Positions 20,747-29,368 of a stretch of 64,000 nucleotides of DNA are shown here, piece after piece. A program made the translations under genes and the position numbers. Each line of letters opens with the position of its first letter. Positions within the stretch are counted from its first letter, which is position 1. This DNA comes from Dongia rigui (GTDB lineage: Bacteria; Pseudomonadota; Alphaproteobacteria; Dongiales; Dongiaceae): assembly GCF_034044635.1 (NCBI RefSeq), contig NZ_JAXCLX010000002.1, positions 744,001-808,000 of the forward strand, read 5' to 3'. The notes beneath the pieces are model-generated. The model did no database searches. It was not told the origin of the DNA and saw only the letters and a program-made list of their open reading frames with translations.

Positions 20747-21703
20747 ATGCTTCATGTCGAAAACCTGATCTTCGATTATCCCGGACACCGCGCCCTCAAC
20801 AATGTGTCGCTGGTCCTGGAGCGTGGGACGATCACGGCGCTGGTTGGCCCGAATGGCGCCGGCAAATCGACCTTGATGCGGCTCTGTGCCGCCCTGGACC
20901 AGCCCTTTTCCGGCACCGTCCGCCTGGACGATCTTGATGTGCATGCCAATCCGCGCGCGGCGCATCGGCGAATGGGCTTCCTGCCCGACTTTTTCGGCCT
21001 TTATGACGAACTGACGGTGCGGCAGGGCCTGATGTATCGCGCGGCCGCCCAAGGGGTGCCGCGGGCGCAGCGGCGCACGGTCGCAGAAGGCGCCGCCGAG
21101 CGGCTCGAGATCACCGACCGGCTGGGCCAGAAGGCCGGAACCCTGTCGCGAGGCCTGCGGCAACGCCTGGCCATCGCCCAGGCGGTCCTGCATGAGCCGA
21201 CCTTTCTGATGCTCGACGAACCGGCGTCCGGGCTCGATCCATCGGCGCGGATCGGTCTTTCCGGCGTCTTGCGCAATCTGGCGCGCGACGGCATGACCAT
21301 TCTGGTGTCGTCGCATATCCTGGCCGAGCTGGAAGACTATTCGACCCATATTCTGATGCTGCGCCAGGGCCAAGTGGTCGATCATGCGCCGCTGGCGGTG
21401 ATGGGCACGGTGACCGAGCGGCGGGTCGAGATCCGGCTGGATTTCGCCCGACCCGTTGCCGAACTGCGCAAGCGGCTCCTGGCGATCGGCGGCATCGAGG
21501 TCTTAAGCTGCGGTGTCGACGACGCGATCGTCATGTCCGATCCCGATCCGTCGACCCGGGCCACCATGCTGGCAGCGGTGCTGGCGGCGGGGTTGCCGCT
21601 GGCATCCTTCGCGCCGGAGCGGCGCAGCCTGCAGGATATCTATCTTGCGCGCATGAAGGCGGCGACGGAACGGCCGCCTCTGCGGTTGGTGGGGCCGCAA
21701 TGA
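20747..21703 (+). CDS. ABC transporter ATP-binding protein (ABC-2/CcmA-like)
   Basis: This cytoplasmic ATPase subunit has 318 residues. It has Walker A GPNGAGKST, a signature-like LSRGLRQRLAIA and Walker B FLMLDEPASGLD, then the H-loop SSHIL. The C-terminal 100 residues (RRVEIRLDFARPVAELRKRL) are an accessory domain as in multidrug or Gld-type exporters. I use ATG 20747 (MLHVENLIFDYPG); a longer frame starts at 20666. The stop overlaps the next gene (ATGA), so both form one transporter. The substrate is unknown. Confidence 0.88.
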   Translation: MLHVENLIFDYPGHRALNNVSLVLERGTITALVGPNGAGKSTLMRLCAALDQPFSGTVRLDDLDVHANPRAAHRRMGFLPDFFGLYDELTVRQGLMYRAAAQGVPRAQRRTVAEGAAERLEITDRLGQKAGTLSRGLRQRLAIAQAVLHEPTFLMLDEPASGLDPSARIGLSGVLRNLARDGMTILVSSHILAELEDYSTHILMLRQGQVVDHAPLAVMGTVTERRVEIRLDFARPVAELRKRLLAIGGIEVLSCGVDDAIVMSDPDPSTRATMLAAVLAAGLPLASFAPERRSLQDIYLARMKAATERPPLRLVGPQ

Positions 21704-23097
21704 GCCTCGATCTCAATCCGGAATTCCAGCGGAACCTGTGGCTGCATCTGGGCTGGCAGAGGATGATGGCGGCAGCGACCGTCGGGCTCACGGTTGCCTA
21801 TGCGGTCCTGCTGGTCAGCGACTTCGACAAGCTTTCCTATGCCGCCAATCTCATCCTGGTGATGGTCTTGGGCATGTGGGGACCGCGCCGTGCGGCGGAC
21901 ACGCTGGCCGAGGAGGTTGCTGGCGGCACCTGGGAATCACAACGCATGTCGGGTCTCTCGGCCTGGTCGATGGCCTGGGGCAAGTTGATCGGCGGTTGCA
22001 GCTTCGTTTGGTATTGCGGCCTGCTGGCGCTCGCGGTCTATGTCTTTGCCGGCTTCGAGCGCGGGTTCCCACCCGGGCGGGCCGGGAATTTCTGGCTCGG
22101 CATCTATCTGGTCCTCATTGGCGCGTGTCTGGCGCATGTCGTGGCTCTGGGCGTCGCCCTTATCCGCCTGCGCAAGACCGTGCAGTATCGCCGTCTGACG
22201 ATCACCCTGGCGCAGACCTGCGGCTTCGTCGTCTTTCTGGCCGTGAGCGGTATCGGGACCGCCCCGGTGCTCAACCAGCCGGATTTCGTGCCCGGCACAG
22301 CCTATGTCTTTGACAGCGCCTATTCCTGGCCGATGGTGCGGGCGGTACTGGGGTCGGTCTTCGTCGTCTGGGCACTTGTCGCCGTCTATCGGCTGATGCG
22401 GGCGGAACTCCAATACCGCGCCTGGCCGTGGTTCTGGGCCAGCTTCGTTGCCTTCTGTGCGGCATTGGCCGCCGGCATTGCGCCTTGGCCTGGCGGTGGG
22501 ATGGTCGGCGCGGCTTTGCCAATCTTCATTGTCATGATTGCCTTGACCTATCTTTCGGCCCTCGCTGACCGGCGCGACCCGATCCGCTACCGCTCCGGCC
22601 TGCTGGCATTGCGGCACGGCGATTTCAGCCGGGCGCTGGCCGAAATTCCCTGGTGGTCGATCGCGATGGCGGGCGCCACGATTGCCGCCCTTTTCGCGAT
22701 CTATACGCTGGTGACCCTCGGCAGCGATGGCTGGCCGAGCAGCCTGTCGGAGATCTTTCTGCGCCTGCGCCTCATTTCGCTCGATCATCTCGCCGAGACG
22801 CTGGTGCTGGTCCTGCTCTTCATGACGCGAGATCTGGCAATTCTTCTGTGGCTGAGCTTTGGCCCATGGCGGAGCCAGTCGGACGTTACTTGGCTGGTCT
22901 ATCTGGCACTGGTCTATTGGCCGGTCAGCATCATCATGATTTTCGCGGGTTACGGCGCCTATATCACCCTGGTTCTGCCCGTCGCCGGTGACGACATCGT
23001 CCTCAGCTTTGCGCCGATCCTTACTCAGTTGGTGGTTCTTGGTGTCATGCTGCATCGCCGCTGGCGTCAGGCGACGCGCAGCGGCGTCGCCGCATAG
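21700..23097 (+). CDS. Polytopic membrane protein, permease partner of the ABC ATPase
   Basis: The 465-residue protein is almost entirely hydrophobic, with around a dozen membrane spans. It has an early ABC-2-like cytoplasmic segment (EEVAGGTWESQRMSGLSAWSMAWGKLI) that resembles the coupling region of ABC-2 permeases (TREL/SPL-type). It overlaps the ATPase gene by 4 bases. One permease gene with twice the usual number of spans suggests it supplies both halves of the membrane pore. I do not recognise a named family beyond the ABC-2 type. Confidence 0.75.
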   Translation: MSLDLNPEFQRNLWLHLGWQRMMAAATVGLTVAYAVLLVSDFDKLSYAANLILVMVLGMWGPRRAADTLAEEVAGGTWESQRMSGLSAWSMAWGKLIGGCSFVWYCGLLALAVYVFAGFERGFPPGRAGNFWLGIYLVLIGACLAHVVALGVALIRLRKTVQYRRLTITLAQTCGFVVFLAVSGIGTAPVLNQPDFVPGTAYVFDSAYSWPMVRAVLGSVFVVWALVAVYRLMRAELQYRAWPWFWASFVAFCAALAAGIAPWPGGGMVGAALPIFIVMIALTYLSALADRRDPIRYRSGLLALRHGDFSRALAEIPWWSIAMAGATIAALFAIYTLVTLGSDGWPSSLSEIFLRLRLISLDHLAETLVLVLLFMTRDLAILLWLSFGPWRSQSDVTWLVYLALVYWPVSIIMIFAGYGAYITLVLPVAGDDIVLSFAPILTQLVVLGVMLHRRWRQATRSGVAA

Positions 23098-23198
23098 CGC
23101 TGCCTGGCTCCTGAAAGGGCCATAGACACTGCAGCTTTTACCCTGTCATACTGCCGTCAAATAAGAAGTCGTTAGCTTAGACGGGGTGAGGCTCAATC

Positions 23199-24062
23199 GT
23201 GTCACGGGCGTTGGCGCGTCCCTATCTGCTATTGTCTCCGGCAATCCTGTCGCTGTCGCTCTTGATGGTGGCGCCGATCCTCTTTGTCCTGGCCTATTCG
23301 TTCTGGCTGCGCTCGGCTGAGGGGCTCGATACACCGGCGTTCCAGTTCGGCAATTGGGCGAGTTTTCTTTCCGACAGTTTCTATTGGCTGGCGCTTTACA
23401 GCACCTTCAAAACCGCGCTGCTCACGACGGCGGTCTGCATCGTGCTGGGCTATCCGACCGCTTATTTTCTGGCCCGGGCCGAGATCAGGAACCGCGGCTT
23501 GCTGTTGTTCCTGATGTTCCTGCCGTTCTGGGTCTCCTACATCATCCGCACGATGTCCTGGATCAACGTGCTGGGGAAGAACGGCTTCGTGAATGCGGTC
23601 CTCGTCGGCATCGGCGTCACCGATGAACCGTTGAAGCTGCTCTACAATGATTTCTCGGTGATCATGGGCTTGGTCTATTTCCAGCTGCCCTATATGATCA
23701 TCAATGTCTATGTCAGCCTCGACGGCATCGACCGGAATCTGGAATCGGCTGCGCGCGTGCTGGGTTGCACGCCCTGGCAGAGCTTTCGCGAGGTGACCTT
23801 GCCCCTGTCGCTACCAGGGCTGGGTGCCGGGTCGCTGCTCTGTTTCGTGCTGGCGGCCGGTTCCTATGTGACACCGCGCCTGCTGGGTGGCACGGACACG
23901 TTGTTCTTTCCCGATCTCATCTACGAAGCCATCATCTCGCAGCTCGACTGGCCATTCGGGTCGGTCCTCTCCATCGTGATGCTCGTCGCGCTGGGCCTGG
24001 TGATCGCGGTCTATAACCGCTTCATGAGTCTCTCCGACGTCTATCGGAGTTTCGCGCGATGA
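23199..24062 (+). CDS. Polyamine-type ABC transporter permease (PotB-like)
   Basis: This inner-membrane permease of the spermidine/putrescine class has 287 residues and six spans. The EAA loop that docks the ATPase is ESAARVLGCTPWQSFREVTL PLSLPG. The start is GTG 23199, with GTGAGG 7 bases upstream. The last four bases overlap the next permease. With 24059, 24937 and 26172 it makes a full importer; gene order is permease, permease, binding protein, ATPase. The substrate class (polyamine or related amine) is inferred from family resemblance only. Confidence 0.9.
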   Translation: MSRALARPYLLLSPAILSLSLLMVAPILFVLAYSFWLRSAEGLDTPAFQFGNWASFLSDSFYWLALYSTFKTALLTTAVCIVLGYPTAYFLARAEIRNRGLLLFLMFLPFWVSYIIRTMSWINVLGKNGFVNAVLVGIGVTDEPLKLLYNDFSVIMGLVYFQLPYMIINVYVSLDGIDRNLESAARVLGCTPWQSFREVTLPLSLPGLGAGSLLCFVLAAGSYVTPRLLGGTDTLFFPDLIYEAIISQLDWPFGSVLSIVMLVALGLVIAVYNRFMSLSDVYRSFAR

Positions 24063-24877
24063 GCACGGCAGCGGCGCGGAAACCGGGAGAAGGGCGCTTG
24101 GGCTGGGCCTTGCTGCGGATCTGCTCGATCGCCGTCTATGTCTTCATGTTCGCGCCCATCGTGGTCGTGATCCTGCTCGCCTTCAATTCGTCGCGCAGCG
24201 GTGCCTTCCCGATGGAGGGCTTCAGTCTGCAATGGTTCGGCAAGCTGTTCGCCAACCAATCCATCGTCGATGCCTTCAAGACCTCGCTGATTCTGGCCGC
24301 CACGTCGGGGGCTCTTGCCACGATCATCGGCGTGATGGCGGCGCTGGCGCTGGTGCGCTACAGCTTCACGGGCAAGGAAGGTATCCAAACCTTCCTGTCG
24401 CTGCCGCTGCTGATGCCTGAAGTGGTGATGGGTGTCGCCCTGCTGATGTTCCTCAAATTCCTCAGCATGCCGCGCAGCTTTGCCGTGCTGCTGCTCGGCC
24501 ACACCGTGTTGTCGCTCCCCTATGTCGTGCTGGTGGTGCAGGCGCGCCTCGTTGGCCTGCGCGCCAGCTATGAGGAGGCCGCCTGGTCCCTTGGCGCCAA
24601 CCGGATCCAGACTTTCTTCGAGGTGACATTGCCGCTGATTTCACCGGCGATCGTCGGTGGGTTCTTGTTCGCGGCGACGTTGAGTTTCGACAACATCACG
24701 GCGACGCTCTTTTGGAAGAAGCCCGGCATCGAGACCGTGCCGACCAAGATCTTCGCCATGCTGCGCACCTCGATCAGCCCCGAGATCAATGCGCTGGGTG
24801 CCGTGATGATCGTGATTACGATCCTGCTGCCGCTCATCGGCGGCTACATGGTCAGGCGATTTGCCAAGGCCAGGTGA
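24059..24877 (+). CDS. Polyamine-type ABC transporter permease (PotC-like)
   Basis: This is the second permease half, 272 residues with six spans. The EAA loop reads YEEAAWSLGANRIQTFFEVTLPLISPAI, split here as YEEAAWSLGANRIQTFFE and VTLPLISPAI. FNSSRSGAFPMEGFSLQWF after the first span is characteristic of PotC-type subunits. The ATG overlaps the stop of the upstream permease (ATGA), which implies coupled translation and equal amounts of both halves. Confidence 0.9.
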   Translation: MSTAAARKPGEGRLGWALLRICSIAVYVFMFAPIVVVILLAFNSSRSGAFPMEGFSLQWFGKLFANQSIVDAFKTSLILAATSGALATIIGVMAALALVRYSFTGKEGIQTFLSLPLLMPEVVMGVALLMFLKFLSMPRSFAVLLLGHTVLSLPYVVLVVQARLVGLRASYEEAAWSLGANRIQTFFEVTLPLISPAIVGGFLFAATLSFDNITATLFWKKPGIETVPTKIFAMLRTSISPEINALGAVMIVITILLPLIGGYMVRRFAKAR

Positions 24878-24936
24878 AAGCGTTCGACTGGTTTGTTTTC
24901 TGCACCGTGTTTTGATTTCAACCGTGGGAGGAAGGC

Positions 24937-26094
24937 ATGAAGAAGTTGACGGATCCAAAGCGCTACGAGCGTCTGCTTGAAGCGGTTCACAGCGGCGATA
25001 TCGACCGGCGCTCGCTGCTGCGCATCATTGGTGCGACCGCGGCGGCGGTCGGCGTAACCGGTGGCCCGATGGGCTTCCTGCGCAAGAAGGCCATGGCCGA
25101 GGTCGATTCCATCCGCTTCGACGGATGGGGTGGTATCGTCTCTGAGGCGTTCCATAATTTTGCCTTCCCTCCGTTCACAGAGAAGACCGGCATCAAGGTT
25201 GTCGAAGGCGAATTCGGCGATACCGAAGAGTTCCTGTCCTTGGTCAAGGCGGCGCAGCCCGGCGACTACAACCTGTTCCTGGTCAGCGGCGTCTACGACT
25301 ATGCACGCTTCTGCAAGGCTGGCTTTGGCGACGTCATCAATGAGGCGAATATTCCGAATCTCGCTAATGTGCTGCCGGCGACCCTTGAGGCGTTCCGCGC
25401 CGAGACGGGCGGCAAACTCTCGGCCGTGCCTTTCGACTATGGCGTTACCGGGCTCGCCTATAACCGCAAGTACATCTCGGACGAGGAAGCGAAGGCACAG
25501 GGCGTTAAGCTGCAGTTCGACGAGAAGTACAAGGGTAAGATCGCCCTTTACGACAGCTTCCAGACGCGCATCTGGATGGCGAGCCTGCTGCTGGGTCAGG
25601 ACCCGCAGGGTGCCACGGACATCAACGCCATCTATGACTCGCTCCGCAAGCAGCGCGAGCTTGTCGTCAAGTATTGGAGCTCGGGCCAGGAATTCATCGA
25701 CCTCATGGCCAAGGAAGAGGTCATCATTTCTGACGGTTGGTCGGGACGCGTCGCGGCGTTGCAGCAGGACGGCCACGATATCGGCTTCCTCAACAATGTC
25801 GGCTTCGCCTGGCTGGAAGGACTCTATGTCCTTAAAGGCAGCCCGATGGAGGCAGCCGAGCAACTGCTCAACTTCTGCATCGAACCGAAGGTCGCGATCG
25901 CCATTGCCGAGGGCCAGAACTATCCCTCGTCGCTCGATCCGACCAAAGTGCCGATGACGGACAAGATCAAGAGCCTGCCGGCTTATGACGACACCGGCAA
26001 GTTCGAAGGTTATGTCTGGGAGAAGGCGCAATACTGGTACGACAACCAGGACGCCTACAAGAAGGAGTGGGACCGCATCTCCAAAGGTGCGTAA
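24937..26094 (+). CDS. Polyamine-type ABC transporter substrate-binding protein, Tat signal
   Basis: This periplasmic binding protein has 385 residues. The N-terminus has a long charged region followed by DRRSLLRIIGATAAAVGVTG, a twin-arginine (R24-R25) signal. Export by the Tat system (tatABC at 55-57 kb) is therefore likely. The mature part resembles PotD/PotF-type proteins (FDGWGGIVSEAFHNF, VPFDYGVTGLAYNRKYI, EEVIISDGWSGRVAALQQ). GGGAGGAAGG sits just before the ATG. A large hairpin follows the stop, as often seen after binding-protein genes. The ligand is not determined. Confidence 0.9.
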   Translation: MKKLTDPKRYERLLEAVHSGDIDRRSLLRIIGATAAAVGVTGGPMGFLRKKAMAEVDSIRFDGWGGIVSEAFHNFAFPPFTEKTGIKVVEGEFGDTEEFLSLVKAAQPGDYNLFLVSGVYDYARFCKAGFGDVINEANIPNLANVLPATLEAFRAETGGKLSAVPFDYGVTGLAYNRKYISDEEAKAQGVKLQFDEKYKGKIALYDSFQTRIWMASLLLGQDPQGATDINAIYDSLRKQRELVVKYWSSGQEFIDLMAKEEVIISDGWSGRVAALQQDGHDIGFLNNVGFAWLEGLYVLKGSPMEAAEQLLNFCIEPKVAIAIAEGQNYPSSLDPTKVPMTDKIKSLPAYDDTGKFEGYVWEKAQYWYDNQDAYKKEWDRISKGA

Positions 26095-26103
26095 GACCCA
26101 CGT

Positions 26104-26141
26104 GGCGCCCGGCCGTCCTGGGACGGCGTCGGCCGGGCGCC
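26104..26141 (+). other. Long GC hairpin between binding-protein and ATPase genes
   Basis: A 12-bp perfect stem (26104-26115 with 26130-26141) has an inner alternative stem (GCCGTCC/GGACGGC) in its loop. There is no T run. Such hairpins commonly stabilise the upstream binding-protein message and lower expression of the distal gene; here that role is inferred. Confidence 0.6.
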
Positions 26142-26171
26142 CAACTATCTTCATGACGGACAAGGCACATC

Positions 26172-27221
26172 ATGAGTTCGGTTGAACTGCGCAAGGTCGA
26201 GAAGCATTTTGCCGGCGGGGTGGTGGCAGTTGATGCCATCGATCTCGATGTGCCTGACGGCGCCTTCGTGACATTGCTGGGGCCATCTGGCTGCGGCAAG
26301 ACCACGACCTTGCGCATGGTGGCAGGTCTTGAGACGCCGACGGGCGGCGAGATCCGCATTAAGGGCCAGCGCGTCAATGAGACACCGATCCATCAGCGCA
26401 ATCTGGGCATGGTGTTCCAGAATTATGCATTGTTTCCCCACAAATCGATTTTCGACAATGTCGCCTTCGGCCTCAAATATCGCGGTGTGACTAAGGCCGA
26501 CATCGCGGAGCGGGTGACGCGGGCGCTCGACATCGTGCGCCTGCCGGGCGTCGAGGGGCGTTTCCCGACGCAGCTTTCCGGTGGCCAGCAGCAACGCATC
26601 GCCCTGGCGCGCGCCCTGGTGATCGAACCGGACGTGCTATTGCTCGACGAGCCGCTGTCGGCGCTCGATGCAAATCTCCGCGAGGAAATGCGCGGCGAGA
26701 TCAAGGCCATCCAGCAGCGCATCGGCGTCACGGCCATCTTCGTCACCCACGACCAGGGCGAGGCCCTGGCGATGTCCGATCTCGTGGTGGTGATGAACAA
26801 GGGCCGCATCGAGCAGCGCGGGGCACCGGCCGAGGTCTATGAGCATCCGCAGTCTGAATTTGTGGCGAACTTCCTGGGCAACGCCAATTTCCTGCCCGGT
26901 AAGGTGATCGCCGTGAACGGCAAGCGCATCAGCGTGGCGCTGGGCGACGGCGCCCGCATCGACGTGGCCGATGCCGCGCGTGCGCTACAAGCGGGTGAGG
27001 GGGTAAATGTCATTGTCCGCGCCGAGAAGATTGAACTCGGCAGAGGCGCTCTCACTGGCACCATCGCGGCGGTGGATTACCTTGGCTCTACCGCCCGTTA
27101 CGATGTGGTTCTGTCGGGTGGCCAGAAAGTGACCGCGCTGGCGACGATCCGTGATGGCGCCAGGCGTGTGGGGGAAGCGGTATCGCTTTCCATAGCCGCA
27201 GAGCACTGCCGAATCCTTTGA
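26172..27221 (+). CDS. Polyamine-type ABC transporter ATP-binding protein (PotA-like)
   Basis: The ATPase has 349 residues: Walker A GPSGCGKTT, Q-loop MVFQNYALFPH, signature [12 protein letters not shown], Walker B LLLDEPLSALD, and the H-loop FVTHDQGEAL. The C-terminal TOBE-type regulatory domain spans the last 110 residues (FLPGKVIAVNGKRISVALGD). The arrangement is that of PotA/FbpC-type ATPases. It is the last gene of the importer operon. Confidence 0.92.
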   Translation: MSSVELRKVEKHFAGGVVAVDAIDLDVPDGAFVTLLGPSGCGKTTTLRMVAGLETPTGGEIRIKGQRVNETPIHQRNLGMVFQNYALFPHKSIFDNVAFGLKYRGVTKADIAERVTRALDIVRLPGVEGRFPTQLSGGQQQRIALARALVIEPDVLLLDEPLSALDANLREEMRGEIKAIQQRIGVTAIFVTHDQGEALAMSDLVVVMNKGRIEQRGAPAEVYEHPQSEFVANFLGNANFLPGKVIAVNGKRISVALGDGARIDVADAARALQAGEGVNVIVRAEKIELGRGALTGTIAAVDYLGSTARYDVVLSGGQKVTALATIRDGARRVGEAVSLSIAAEHCRIL

Positions 27222-27356
27222 AGGCCAGGTAAGCCCCTGATGGCGTTGGGGTTATGCTTGAAGCGCGCCTGACATATCACCATTTCCTGGGTGATGGTTG
27301 ACCGTACCCCCGATCATGTGGTGCAAGTCGGCCAGCAAATGACGTCCGGAGCGGCC

Positions 27357-28709
27357 ATGTCCCAGTTCGACTACGATCTCTTTGTCATCGGCGGCGGTTC
27401 CGGTGGCGTGCGCGCCGCGCGCATTGCGGCTGGGCATGGCGCGAAGGTTGCGGTCGCGGAAGAGAGCCGGCTCGGCGGCACCTGTGTCATTCGCGGCTGT
27501 GTGCCAAAGAAGCTGCTCTCATATGCCGCCCATTTCCACGAGGATTTCGAGGACGCGCGCAATTATGGCTGGACTGTGGGCGAGGCGACCTTCGACTGGG
27601 CGACGCTGATTGCCAACAAGGACAAGGAAATCGACCGGCTGAACGGCATCTACAAGAAGCTGCTCTCAGGATCGAAGGTTGAGCTGCTGGAATCTCGCGC
27701 CGTCATCACCGACCCGCACACGCTCAATGTGGGCGGCAAGCGGGTGACGGCGAAGAACGTATTGATCGCGGTCGGTGGCTGGCCAGAGCGGCCGCGTATT
27801 CCCGGGATCGAGCATTCGATTACGTCGAATGAGGCCTTCCATCTCGCGCGTCTGCCCAAGGACGTCGTCATCGTCGGCGGCGGCTATATCGCCGTCGAGT
27901 TTGCTGGCATCTTCAACGGCCTCGGCACCAAGGTTACACAGCTTTATCGCGGCGCGCAGATCCTGCGCGGCTTCGACGACGATGTCCGGCATTTCCTGGC
28001 GGCTGAGATGGCCAAGAAGGGCATTGCGATCAAGACAGAGGCGGATGTCACGCGCATCGACAAGACGGGCGATCGCCTCAGCGTCACGCTGAAGAGCGGC
28101 GAAACGCTGTCCTGCGATGCGATCATGTACGCGACCGGCCGGCGCCCGAAGACCGATGGCATGGGGCTCGGGGAGGTTGGCGTCAAACTGAAGGAGAATG
28201 GTGCGATCGCCGTCGATGCCGCTTCGCAGACCACTGTGCCGAACATCCATGCTGTCGGCGATTGCACCGACCGAGTCAATTTGACGCCGGTGGCCATTCG
28301 CGAAGGGCATGCCTATGCGGATTCGATCTTCGGCAACAAGCCATGGCATGTCGACCACAAGACCATTGCCTCGGCTGTCTTCAGTCACCCGCCGGTCGGC
28401 GTCGTCGGCCTTTCCGAAGCAGACGCGCGGAAAGAGGGCCGGGAACTCGATATCTATAAAGCCGATTTCAAGCCGATGAAGCACACGATTTCGGGCCGCG
28501 ACGAACGGACACTGATGAAACTCGTGGTCGACCGCAAGACGCAGGTTGTCCTCGGCGCACATATGGTGGGCATCGATGCCCCGGAAATCGTCCAAGCCTT
28601 AGCGATCGCCGTGAAGATGGGCGCGACCAAGCAGCAATTCGATGCGGCCGTCGCCGTGCACCCGACCGCGGCGGAAGAGTTTGTCACCATGCGGACACCG
28701 GTCGGCTGA
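27357..28709 (+). CDS. gor: Glutathione-disulfide reductase
   Basis: This flavoenzyme reduces glutathione disulfide with NADPH in the cytoplasm. The 450 residues contain the FAD motif VIGGGSGGVRAA, the redox-active disulfide loop GGTCVIRGCVPKKLL, a central NAD(P)-binding motif VIVGGGYIAVEFAGIF, the second FAD block IHAVGDCT, and the C-terminal dimer motif AVAVHPTAAEEFV with the catalytic His. I use ATG 27357 (GGAG 5 bases upstream, product MSQFDYDLFVIGG); an in-frame extension begins at 27291. The length equals E. coli Gor. Confidence 0.95.
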   Translation: MSQFDYDLFVIGGGSGGVRAARIAAGHGAKVAVAEESRLGGTCVIRGCVPKKLLSYAAHFHEDFEDARNYGWTVGEATFDWATLIANKDKEIDRLNGIYKKLLSGSKVELLESRAVITDPHTLNVGGKRVTAKNVLIAVGGWPERPRIPGIEHSITSNEAFHLARLPKDVVIVGGGYIAVEFAGIFNGLGTKVTQLYRGAQILRGFDDDVRHFLAAEMAKKGIAIKTEADVTRIDKTGDRLSVTLKSGETLSCDAIMYATGRRPKTDGMGLGEVGVKLKENGAIAVDAASQTTVPNIHAVGDCTDRVNLTPVAIREGHAYADSIFGNKPWHVDHKTIASAVFSHPPVGVVGLSEADARKEGRELDIYKADFKPMKHTISGRDERTLMKLVVDRKTQVVLGAHMVGIDAPEIVQALAIAVKMGATKQQFDAAVAVHPTAAEEFVTMRTPVG

Positions 28710-28776
28710 GCATCGGGGATGGGAACTCGACCGGCCTCGCGACTGTTGTGCCGGGGCGCCGCGTATTGGAGAAAAA

Positions 28777-29229
28777 ATGATGCGAATTCAGATTGGTTTG
28801 GGGGTGGCAATCTTGCTGGCGGCGGTATGCCTTGCAACCGTCCCGGCACAGGCCCGCGACACCAAATATGAACTCAAGATCGCCGATGTCATGGCCGACC
28901 CGCGGTATGCGGAGAATGTGCCGTCGACTGTGAAGTTCTATTTCGCGAACCAGGCAGCGCCGGCGGGGCAGGACCTTGGCGAGTTCGTCACCAATCGGAA
29001 GACCAATTCCTTCGGCAAGCAGGATGAGGAAGCCTGCACTTGGGCCATGATCTCGGCCATGAAGGAACTGGGCGAACGCGCCCTGGCCGAGGGCGGCAAT
29101 GCCGTGGTCGGCATCGTGAGCTTCTACAAGAAGAAGGTGTTCGCCAGCGACACGCAGTTCGAATGCCATGCCGGCGCCATCGTCGCGGGCGTTGCGTTGA
29201 AGGGCAGCGTTGTGAAGGTCGCTCCGTAA
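28777..29229 (+). CDS. Small exported protein of a conserved uncharacterised family
   Basis: The 150-residue product has a clear signal peptide (LGVAILLAAVCLATVPAQA) and then a compact domain with the pattern FGKQDEEACTWAM, LAEGGNAVVGIVSFYKKK and TQFECHAGAIVAGVALKG. Similar short periplasmic proteins are found in many Proteobacteria and are often mislabelled as an excinuclease subunit; nothing here supports DNA repair. Two conserved cysteines (EAC, FEC) may pair. The gene lies between gor and aroG, with its own AT-rich downstream region. Function unknown. Confidence 0.8.
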   Translation: MMRIQIGLGVAILLAAVCLATVPAQARDTKYELKIADVMADPRYAENVPSTVKFYFANQAAPAGQDLGEFVTNRKTNSFGKQDEEACTWAMISAMKELGERALAEGGNAVVGIVSFYKKKVFASDTQFECHAGAIVAGVALKGSVVKVAP

Positions 29230-29280
29230 CTGAACTTATATCGTTTTCTGCCAATAGGTTATGCGCCAATTCAGCATTAT

Positions 29281-29309
29281 TTGCATGAACGCGCCATAAA
29301 TCCTATATA
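29281..29309 (+). promoter_or_regulatory. Sigma70-type promoter for the DAHP synthase gene
   Basis: TTGCAT (29281-29286) and TATATA (29304-29309) are separated by 17 bases, in an unusually AT-rich stretch 60-90 bases before the aroG ATG. Confidence 0.5.
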
Positions 29310-29368
29310 CAGTGCCCTGTTTTCCACAGTTGGCATGACTTACCAGCGCACCCGCGCAGAGGCAGAAG

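Noticed and set aside
29262-29300. Short frame MRQFSIICMNAP before aroG as a leader peptide for attenuation
   Set aside because: The best promoter lies within and after it, so it would not be in the message; it has no run of aromatic codons and no terminator/antiterminator pair.
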